From positions 479,333 to 543,332 of the forward strand of contig NW_004190384.2 in the NCBI RefSeq assembly GCF_000224145.3: DNA of 64,000 nt. The letters are read 5' to 3'. The position numbers were made by a program, and so were the translations under genes. The notes under the pieces were generated by a model, which did no database searches, was not told the origin of the DNA, and was given only the letters and a program-made list of their open reading frames with translations. This DNA is from Ciona intestinalis. Taxonomy: Eukaryota > Chordata > Ascidiacea > Phlebobranchia > Cionidae. This document shows positions 25,172 through 34,967 of this stretch, piece by piece (the stretch's first letter is position 1; each line of letters starts with the position of its first letter).

Positions 25172-28100
25172 TTATTCTTGTTTGTGATCGGGCGATTTAA
25201 AATAGCTTTGTTCTTTAAAACATCTGATCACCACAGAAACAGCAACGATGGGAATAAACAAGTTGCCAAGGACAACCAACCACTGTGCGCCTGGTGGAAT
25301 GTGATACTTGGGCAAAACTCCTTCACAGAACTGAGGTATGAGGTGTATGAAGGTTCCCTACCAACAAGGATTAAAGAACAAGAAATAATATAATTTTCTT
25401 GTGTCTTGGTAAAATGGTTAACGCGCCTGCCTCTTTAGCAACAAGGTTATTGGTGTAAGGCTTGACGCTGCTATCAATTAAGCGTTTGCGTCCCTGCACA
25501 AGATCCTTAACGGCAATTACTCTAACAAAGCAGCGCTAACAGGCTGTGTAAATTGTCAGACACATATTTAAAAAAATTAGAAACCGGTAAAGTTCTGTAT
25601 GTAGTAACTCATAATGCAAAGGCGAGCATGAGGTGTATGAAACAAAACACCCATCTTGTAATGACTTTATTTTTTCTACATAAGTTACACTATTTTATCC
25701 ATTCTAACGATTAAAACCTAATATAAAATTGCAACACATTATGTTTCTCTACACACGAGTATGCTGAAGTTCTTACATGAATAGTGATTGCAGCATAGAT
25801 TATACTCAGATCAAGAACCCAACTTGATCCAGGATTAAATAAACCAAAAACAATTGATATCTGAAATAACATGTTGATAGTTACAAGAATATGGTTTTTA
25901 TTCAACATGGTTGTACCGACTCTGACACAGAAGTAACAGATTTGTTGCTACCATTGTTGGCTCATAATTGCGACAAACCAGTGGTCAGTAATTGTTTTTC
26001 TAAACTGTTAGCTAAACATACACGGCAACTTGTGAGCTAGCACAAAGAGTGTGAAACAAAACACACGTGTTATAACAACTGTTATTGCCTGGCCACACGA
26101 TGGTATAACAAGTTACATTCAAGTGTTTGCCTTAGCCAATAATTTTAAACCCATGTTTTGCAACTCAAATTATGTGAGCTATTAGATTTAACATAGGCTT
26201 ACTTGCTGTTTAGTTCGGTAACCGTTTAATTATCCTAAAAGCTGTGTGTAATATGGTTTAATATACGGCCAGCTAAGTCTTTCATTATTATTTGAAGCTA
26301 AAGTCTGTTGAACTACAAAAATGAGCGAGTATTGGTCTAAATCTGAGCATTTACTTTAATCATGGNNNNNNNNNNNNNNNNNNNNNNNNNNNNNNNNNNN
26401 NNNNNNNNNNNNNNNNNNNNNNNNNNNNNNNNNNNNNNNNNNNNNNNNNNNNNNNNNNNNNNNNNNNNNNNNNNNNNNNNNNNNNNNNNNNNNNNNNNNN
26501 NNNNNNNNNNNNNNNNNNNNNNNNNNNNNNNNNNNNNNNNNNNNNNNNNNNNNNNNNNNNNNNNNNNNNNNNNNNNNNNNNNNNNNNNNNNNNNNNNNNA
26601 TACTGTTTGTAAGATGTAACATTCACGCTTTCACCGAGTAAGTTTTGAACTCCTGTTTTACGTATAAGCATAACTCCTGTTTTAGTGTTACTTATGTGTT
26701 TTGCTTTTTTAAAATTTTCGGATCTTTTTTTACTATGACCTAAGAGACAAAATAATGTCATTCATTAATCAATTAACGAAACGAGTTACCTGTAAAATTG
26801 ATCCGATAATCATGAAATAAATAACCCATACAGCTCCAAACTTGCTTGGGTCCATTAAATATGGTTCAAAATCCTTGGAATAAACATTCGCGAGATACAT
26901 TGGGGATCCAAATGCAGATAAACCACGTATTATTCCAAACACAAAAGTAGCAAACAATCCAAGACTAAGTAAAATGTCCGAGATTTTATATTCAGTTGAT
27001 ACTTTTCTGCACAATACAAATGTTTCTGTTAAAGTTCGTTTTGCCAATTTAAGATTTTTATCAATATGTAGAAATAGAAACTAATATTTTTATACCATTG
27101 TTTCTCTGCCCATTTTAAAAGTGAACCATGTACAGTAATAGATTTATTTTTTATGATAAAAAAATAAAATTAACAAAAGTACATCCATTTTTATTTTCAT
27201 TGTGCCATATGTTCATATTATTGGTGCATTATAACGAGGTAACTTGTTAATGTGTAAACCCCCACTATTCACATACAGTACCATAACCTTTTACAGGGCA
27301 GCTTGCATACCCATGTTCGGCGCTTAAATAAATTATAATAGTGTAAAATCAATTGATTTTAACATGGTTTTGGAACATTTTCGAAGCTTGGTCATTTTTC
27401 CTCAGTTGTCCAAAAACGGTTTTTAATTTTCGGACAGCGAATGGTTCCTAATGTGCTTTTTAATCAACCTTCTCTTTGTTGTTTAAATAAAACTTTTGTA
27501 ACAATATATTTATCTAACCAAAATAAGGTTTTACGTGATTGTTTCTTTTGAGAATTGTCTTGGTTTGGAAACGAACTCAAGCAAATAATAAATAGGGGCC
27601 ACGACATATGGAACATTAAGCCACGTAGATGGATATAATTGTTTACCGTGAGTCCCGCTAACTCCACCCACTAGGAGGCAGAAGAGAGAAGTAATCAGCG
27701 TTCCAGAAAAATACAACACAGCGTTTCGGCAATCAAGGTTATTATCTATTCTATAATAAAAACAAAAATAAACTTAAATGGTTGAACCTAATAACAATGT
27801 CTAAAGGCGTGGTATTGTTTAGCGAGCCTGCCCCTAACTTAGAGGTAACAGGTTTAAGGCTTGTTGCTGCTACCATTGGGAGGTAATATGTCATTGGGCA
27901 AGACAGACAAACGACAATTGCTCCAACCCAGCGGTCACTTATGGGTTGACCAAATTGTCAGCCATACATAAAAAAAATTAGTAATAATCACTTACTAAAG
28001 TTACATACATGGTAACTCTTAGCTTGCATGAGGTGTTAGTGTGTGAAACAGAACACCCGTGTTATAAAAACTTTCTTTGTCCCACTACGCATGGGAAACA

Positions 28101-29674
28101 AGTTGCATTCTTTTATTAATATGGCTGACAGTTAAGACAACCCTGAGTGATCACCGGGTTGGAGTAATTACCTATAAGTGTCTTACCTAATGACACACGC
28201 GCCCACAAATAACAACAGCGAGCCTCAAACCCCTACATGACTACAAGCAGGTGCTAACATTGCTGCCACAGCCAATACCAAACACATGGTTTTTGCAAAT
28301 GCATAAAACCAACTTAAATGGTTGTATATATCCCTACCACCCCATGTTTGAAGCTCATGTATGTGATTGCTTTACCTGTATATTATGATCAAATAAACAA
28401 TGAGGTTTCCAAGCGGATCCCACAACAAGGCAACTGTTCCAAATGAACTATCTAAACCAATAGAAATAACTTTTAATTTGTTGCTTAGAATTGAAACATT
28501 TATGCATCTTTGTTTGCAGTTTTATTACTAAATTGATATAAAATTATGTTTATTTATCACCTAAAATTGAAAAGTTATGTAAGTTCTGTACAAATTGCTT
28601 TCCGAATTAAAAATAAGGTTTATGGTCTGCGTGTTATTATATAAGGGTAATGGGCCATTGGTAATCTTGATAGATAGAACGGGGATTTACTTAATTTATC
28701 CATTATAGCCATTTAATGTTCATATTATTCCATTAACAATATTGATAATAACAGACACGTGTCTGTTTCATACACCTCTCGCTTACAAATTACCATGTAT
28801 GTAATTGTGTGGGAGATTTTGCTTTTGAAGATTAGTTTTATCATTTGACTGACAATTTGGACAACCCATTAGTGACCACTGTGTTGAAGCAATTGCCGTT
28901 AAGTGTCTTGCCCAAGGACACATACGCCCACAATGGTAGCAGCGACGAGCCTTGAACCCATTACCTCTGGGTTAAAGACAGGCACGCTAACCAACTGTTT
29001 CAGAGCACCAAGGTAAAATAAAAGGTCTCCAGCTAAAATACATGAATCTTACCTAAATATGGTTCACCATTTTTTAAATAAAATCCAATGAAACCATCAA
29101 CCATGCCAATCACTTCAAGATAGAATATCAAATCAGTTACAGTGCACCATGTAAAGAGACAGCACACATAATACAAGCCACCTCTTTTGCACTGTTGTGT
29201 CATCCATGTAGAAAACATAGGTTTAATCTCTTGAATTAAATCAAACCATAATATATAATATTTATAATCAGCATAAATATAAATTTAAAATAATTCACAA
29301 TTTAAATTTATTTTAAACATTAAACTATCAATAGCATTGGACATTTAATATTAAACATGAAATATTTTGCGTACAACCACCAGGGGAACGAGTCATTTTC
29401 ATTACTTATATATACGTAACAATAAAAGACACGGTGTTTTATAAAATACTTAAAATATAATAAAAGTGTTCAAATTCTAAACCTTTTCTGGGTTTTCATT
29501 TTTCTTTTTTGGAGGTAGAATCTTGGTAAATAAAAAAAGCAGTGAAATATAGGAAGCATAACCCAATAAACACGGTGCCGTTGATAGAATCGGGAAAACT
29601 GAAGCAAGATACAAAACTAACCATGCACTTTGGCCTACTAATAGTGCAATTGTAACACCAGAATAATCACCCAT
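25172..29674 (-). CDS. TM6SF: TM6SF-family (EXPERA-type) transmembrane protein
   Basis: Seven exons: 29674-29483, 29227-29053, 28451-28376, 27750-27535, 27006-26790, 25860-25777, 25357-25172; all phases agree, 1146 nt, 381 residues (human TM6SF1/2 about 370-377). The family signature appears twice: DGFIGFYLKNGEPYL in the first half and KDFEPYLMDPSKFG in the second, matching the two EXPERA-like repeats. LNVPYVVAPIYYLLEFVSKPR and HGTFIHLIP align with the human proteins as I remember them. About ten hydrophobic segments. Vertebrate TM6SF proteins sit in ER/ERGIC membranes and affect lipid export; the same role here is inference. Orthology to TM6SF1 versus TM6SF2 is not resolved. The N-run 26366-26599 falls in the intron between exons 5 and 6 and does not touch coding sequence. 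Confidence 0.88.
25405..25690 (+). repeat. SINE in a TM6SF intron
   Basis: Head cttggtaaaatggttaacgc, body, tail gcatgaggtgtatgaaacaa. A second 3' fragment lies at about 25945-26120. Confidence 0.7.
26366..26599. other. Assembly gap (234 N)
   Basis: Run of N inside a TM6SF intron. Confidence 1.
27800..28270. repeat. Two SINEs in opposite orientation
   Basis: A plus-strand copy, about 27800-28115 (gtttaaggcttgttgctgct, tail gaaacagaacacccgtgtta), is followed by the start of a minus-strand copy, 28120-28270. They face each other in a TM6SF intron. Confidence 0.7.
28755..29010 (-). repeat. Nearly full SINE in a TM6SF intron
   Basis: Tail tctgtttcatacacctctcg, body aacccattagtgaccactgt, head cattacctctgggttaaaga to cagagcacc. 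Confidence 0.8.
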
Positions 29675-31216
29675 ATTTCTGTCAGTAATAAACACAACGG
29701 TATTATAACACATTCTGATTTTCTATTAACTTGGCTATGTATTTACTCTTTTTTAAGTCAATTTACTAAAAAAATGCATTTTTTATTTAAGTAACCCCTT
29801 AAGTACTATGCACTTTGTTGGTGGCCAGTGTCCTTTCGTTTTACCTAATTTTTAATCTTTGCTACCGTAATCAGAGAGACAAATAAAAACTATACTATTG
29901 TTTATAAATAAAAAGTAAAGAATTTGCGTGGGACGAGCTCTGACGACACTTGAATAGATTTTCAAACATCGAAAATATTTTCAAGAGAAAAAACAAAATT
30001 GTTGGGGAACCCCCAATAGAGAAAACTTAAGTTTACCGGTAAAAACATAGACATAGTATAAATAAACAAACTTGCTTCACGTGGCGGGAAAACGATGATC
30101 ATTATAACATGGATGTTCTGTTTCATACCCCCGAGATGTAACTTCGTGGATGTATTTTTTGTATGGCTGACAATTTAGACAACCCACTGACCACTAGGTT
30201 GAGACTGAAGGGGGTGCGGTAATATACAGGGGTTAACGGTCGCGCCCATCTCAACGTATCGTGGCGGGAGGTACAGTAGTTCCGTTCACGCTAGCACCCA
30301 ACGCAACGTAACCACTCTATAACGCTATGTCGACAAATAAGTTTATTAGCGAACAAACAAGCGGCATCAGGCTGGGGACAAACGTGAGGACAGCAAGAGT
30401 ATAAGAGAGCTTCTACTGCCCTCACAACACAGAGAGGCTGGGGACAAACGTGAGGACAGCAAGAGTATAAGAGAGCTTCTACTGCCCTCACAACACAGAG
30501 AATAGGAGGGCTTTTATAGCATGAAACAGGTGTGCGAAAGCAGTAACAGGAAAGAACGTTTTACACTGAAAACTGTTTAATGTTCGGTCTTTATGCATTA
30601 AGTTAATTTGGATAAACTATAATATATATCTGTGCTCGAAACACACTCAATCGCTACAAGACAATAAGTGTCTTGCTCCACGGAACCACTCCACAACCAG
30701 AGCGATAAACGTTTAAACCTACAAACTATGAGTTAGAGGCAGTCGCCCTAACCACTGTGTTACGGCGCCGGATGGTTAGTACGTTGTGGTAAAAGATGGG
30801 ACATGTTTTCTTTTTTTATTTTCTCCTCCCATTTTGTAGTAAACAAAGAATATTTACAAAAAAATATAAACCTATTACTCCGCGACTCTTAAAAGAGCGT
30901 TGGTAATTAAAGTGCGATCAGGAAATATTGGATTAAGAGCTAATTAATAGTATCCTATCTTACCCGGTTTATATTCAAGAATCGAGTGACTTTAAATGTA
31001 AGCCTTTAAACCTCAAGACGAACCCCACGAACAGTTAACAAGGTTACATAGCATTGACCAAATGTAAAGAAGCAAGGTTCCACATCCACAAGCCAGAACA
31101 AGCAGATTAAAAGTTGAAGTTCGACGACACACATACACTATTTACTTTATCACTCGTTGGTGCTGTAACAATATTCATTGTGAAGTGATTATAACAGAAT
31201 GAACAAATATAACAAA
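29675..31216. other. Spacer with tandem duplication, SINE scraps and a MITE
   Basis: Upstream flank of TM6SF. SINE scraps lie at 30070-30200 and 30660-30772 (both minus), with a MITE at 30777-30968. A 66-bp unit is directly duplicated at 30369-30500. No convincing gene. Confidence 0.55.
30369..30500. repeat. 66-bp perfect tandem duplication
   Basis: The unit starting aggctggggacaaacgtgag and ending cacaacacagag occurs twice head to tail at 30369-30434 and 30435-30500, with no differences that I can see. Confidence 0.9.
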
Positions 31217-31854
31217 TTATCTCATTTTACTTTTCGCATCTTCGAGGTTGCTTTTCCTTTCTGCAATCTCTTCAGCTCTTTCATCATCGGTGATATCCTC
31301 GGCTTTTCCAAACGCTGTAATAGCTTTGTGAAAAAACTTATAGGCAGCGTTGGATCGGGAAGTGCGTTTCAGGTAAGCGAGATTGTACAAACAATACACG
31401 TATATTGAATACTCCTTGAACACGCTCTCCATCATAACGATCTCTTTTTTTCTGTTTTCTCACGAGAGTCCAAGTCATCAACAAGATATTCACTATATTC
31501 GATCCGATACAAACATCAAACTTCCCGCAAACACAAACCTGCTTTCGATTGATTTCCGTAAAACTCGGCAGCAAGTTGATAAAACAAAATCGCTTCCACG
31601 TCTCTTACTTCACTTTTATTAGTGTTAGCAAATACTGCGATTTCAATTGGCGTGACTGGAGATTTCTCCTGTAAAAGCTGCTTCAGTTGATCCCTGGTTC
31701 GAATCGCTTCTTCCGCCTCTCCAACCAACATACGGCAACAATAATGGCTAGCAAGACTCTTAAATCCAATGAAAGCTGGGTCAAACTTCATACGACGACA
31801 GGATATGACGTAAGTCTCGTGATATCTTTGCTCTTGTAGCAGTCGACGGACATT
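31217..31854 (-). CDS. 3' part of an unidentified helical (TPR-like) protein
   Basis: Two exons, 31854-31535 and 31451-31217, join in phase 2 (donor GTGTTTG, acceptor AAAACAG) and encode 184 residues ending KSNLEDAKSKMR then stop. The content is amphipathic helices with TPR-like spacing: FIGFKSLASHYCC, AILFYQLAAEFYGNQ, YCLYNLAYLK, AAYKFFHKAITAFGKAE. The upstream exon edge (TTTTATTAG then AATGTCCGTCG) needs a preceding phase-0 exon that I could not find before the transposon cluster at 32.3 kb. It may lie beyond that cluster, or the first Met at residue 23 may be used. I do not recognise the family, and TPR is only a suggestion from helix pattern. Confidence 0.55.
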
Positions 31855-32369
31855 CTAATAAAATTCTGCTTTATTCCCAATCGTCAAAAAAGCTAAAAAC
31901 AAGAGAGCCAACTTGAATAATTGGACAAGTATGTTACGTCTTAAAAAAATCGTGGGTTTTTGTGTCGTCACTCGACCACCTGGATAGTTTGTTCATTAAT
32001 TATTTTGCGGATTATTTTTATCAACAAACCTTCTGGATCAATTCGCGTATTTTGTAACGATGCGTTCACCCTCATCCTTGTGCTACGGAGACGAACAAGC
32101 GACAATAAGCGTCGTTTAACGTTTAAACTTAGCAAGTGGTGCTACACATTACATACAACAAACCTGCGATTTCTATGTGCATTGCTGTCGAACATTGGCC
32201 GTTACGTTCTTTAGATATTGAAAATGTGTTAAACCAGATACTGTGTGTTACATCGTCATTTTAGAGGTTATTGCTTATTGGGTGGATTGATGGGAGGGAA
32301 CACTATACCAACACTAACAGGAAAAAACTTTGCAAGCTTTAGTTAGTTTAGTTCATTATTATTCATAAC
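31855..32369. other. Spacer, no gene assigned
   Basis: I searched for a further upstream exon of the 31.2-31.9 kb gene. Candidate donor sites exist near 32033 and 32165 (GTTTGTTG), but none gave the required phase without stops. Confidence 0.4.
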
Positions 32370-32585
32370 ATGGGACTATGCATAGAAGCAGGCACACAAT
32401 ATCACGATGACAAATTTGTTTTTCTAGTCGATTCAGAAACTGATGATTTGTGGTATCACAGCAGTGTTCGTATTTGTGTGGGAAATGCATTTGGTCGTTT
32501 AAAGGCAAGGTGGCGTATACTTTGCAGAAATTCACTTAATACGTCGGCAACTTCGGTGTTCAAAATACGTCGGCAATATACCTAG
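32370..32585 (+). pseudogene. Scrap of a PIF/Harbinger-type transposase
   Basis: An open frame carries VGNAFGRLKARWRIL, the C-terminal core of the PIF/Harbinger (DDE_Tnp_4) nuclease family. Only this end is present and it stops after about 70 codons. In the families I remember, the residue before NAFG is the catalytic Glu; here it is Gly. The segment just before it (VDSETDDLW) does not belong to Harbinger: its DNA is an inverted copy of sequence at 32961-32985 (see findings). Confidence 0.6.
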
Positions 32586-33065
32586 GATTTAAAAGACGTT
32601 GGCGGGGCGTGACGTCACTGACACGATGTCGCGCGCGCGTCTCAGATCACAAAATTCTTTTTTCAACTAGTTCCGGTTTCTTATCACCACCAGACAAATC
32701 ATCACAAACAACAACAACGTGATGGTATAGATCTTATTCATCTTAAACATGTAAATCACAACAGAGTTTATTAGGTTAGAAACAGACTGGTGTTTAATCA
32801 CGAACTCGGCATAAAAAAAGAAAAGTTACTAACGAACTTGCCTACACTACATTCATACACAGAGCGCAAAAACGAAAGAACGTAAAGGAGAAAGAACGGT
32901 AAAGGGTTTTAAAACTCAAAAGTTTCTAAAACCCCCAAAAATCTTCATCCGAAGAGGACGACCACAAATCATCAGTTTCTGAATCGGTTTCTACAGATAA
33001 AGATGGAGTGCTACTGGAAGATTGTTTTGCCAACTTGACAGGGTAATTAATGCCCTGTGGTCTCC

Positions 33066-33644
33066 TCACTCCCTTTCTGACTGTTCCGTCCAAAAACTTT
33101 CCAAGAAAGTCATCAACCGTGTGCTCGTAACGTCCGGGGGAGTAGTCGGTGTCGCATCACAAGCGTAAAATGTTTTAATAGTCTCATGTTTCAAAGACTG
33201 TCTATCTTTTGCAAATACACGCCAAAGAAAGGAAAATATTCGCTCCGTTTCGAAATTGGACAGCGGAAATGCCAAGCCAATCTCCGCTAAATGCATAATA
33301 TTAGTTATGCCCATCTGGTGCTGACGGGCAAATAACTGTTGCCTGACCCGGGACCTGTCTTTAAGTTTAGCAAATCTAGTCACGTAATCCTGCACTATGC
33401 TCATTTCGAAAATAAGCTTATCTAGCTGGCAACCGTTTGCCCTGAGTAGGTTCGAATACTGATGGACTATGACGTCATGAAAATCTGGTGCTTGGCAATA
33501 CGCATACGCCCGTGTGTCTAAAAATATTGAAATTGATTTAAACAGTGGGTCTTCTAACAGAGGGGACAAGGTTGGTTGAGTTAGCCCGAGCGTTTGAGGT
33601 GGGTTGCTCCCACTAGGTGTCGCTCGGGAGTAGTTCTGCTTCAA
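33066..33644 (-). pseudogene. hAT-type transposase, C-terminal half
   Basis: 192 codons with the hAT C-terminal dimerisation region, including the hallmark FPLSNFETERIFSF and KHETI, of the ZNF862/KIAA1586-like group. The protein frame appears to continue past the local stop after a one-base shift into about 32942-33090 (GINYPVKLAKQ to SSSSDEDFWGF), so this copy is frameshifted. The N-terminal half of the same type of protein lies at 38371-39560, also minus strand, about 4.7 kb away. Confidence 0.7.
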
Positions 33645-34967
33645 TTTGTCACGGCGTGCGAGTCTCCTGACGTAGTAGGTGGAACGCGATCCCTAGTCTC
33701 GTAGGGTTTAATTTCAATTGTCCTTTTGGAATATCTAGCCTCGATTATAAGGACGACTCGGCCAGGCTTAAAGTCTGTTGTACATCACTCGAGAAGTATC
33801 TGAGTATATCTTTATTGTTGATTCGTATTTGACGGTACATGGATTGCAACAGTGGGCATGACTACTTATTACGTACTCTACATGCCCTTATTCTTATTCA
33901 AATAAATACATTTATAAAATTATAAGACGGTTAATTTGTACAAGTGAATATAGCTTAAACTGCAATATCTCAAACAGGTGCTAGCTTCTCTCAACTCCAT
34001 ATCTAAAACAGTGTATATAACATTTTGCGGCCCTGCAGTGATTATACATGCTTCCGGTTTCACACGTTACGAATCGGTGGGGTCAGCAGCCAAATAGGTC
34101 GGCTTGTGTGTGAACGAGGACAAGTATAGTTAATAATGCGTCATATATTAACTCTGATAGATATTTGGAAATATGAGACAAGAAATGTCTCCAATTCTAC
34201 CAATTGTTCAATAACATGCTGCAGTTCGCACTTTATTTTTCGCTGCCAGTAAGTCCACTTAAACAATGTATTGGTGAAAAGTAACCGTAGCCGATTCTTC
34301 TTCTCCGGTGCCACCACATGTAAGATTATGTAGGATTTTACTTGCCAAGATCTCTTCAACTATCAATTTTATGCTGCGAAGTTTGTTTATGACTGCAGCA
34401 CATTTACTAATTAGATCGGGAGAAATCAACGAACAGTCCTGCAAAGATTTTGAAGTCGAAATCGTTGGTTGCGTGCAATAACTGTCTATGTCCATTTTAG
34501 CTATTTTGAGATAATCGCGTTTAAAGTTTAAGAATTGTATAATAAATTCAGAAATCGTCCTAGACAATTAAAATTTGCATCTATTCCGAGTAAAAATATT
34601 AGCTTAATTAACAACTGAATTACGCCGTGTTTTTGGACATAGGCATTAATTGGCTTAAAGTAATCACTAAGCGGATAATACAGTGGACATGACTAACTGC
34701 GTGGTGCATGTTATTGCGTTTGAACAATGTCATTTTTTATCTACGCTTCTTTACTGTCAAAACGAGTTTTGTTTTTATACACATTATCTGCGTAACGCAG
34801 TATTTTTTAAGTGGTATAAATGCTACACGCTTGTAAAATCCCAATATTAACTTTCCATGCGTTTAGCCCAGATGACTTGGTTGTATCTTTAGGTCACATT
34901 GAAGCATCTCCATATACATATAAATCTTGATTTTCGTTGGTATGCTTCTTTAAAAAACTAGCATAGT
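33645..34967. other. Inside the transposon cluster; unassigned open frames
   Basis: Two overlapping minus-strand frames at 34141-34359 and 34259-34567 have protein-like composition (DLISKCAAVINKLRSIKL; CELQHVIEQLVELETFL). One base shift or a small intron could join them, but I found no intron with agreeing phase. No family recognised. The rest of the stretch is AT-rich and unassigned. Confidence 0.35.

Noticed and set aside
26356-26761. Long frames running through N
   Set aside because: The open frame is created by the gap; no real residues.
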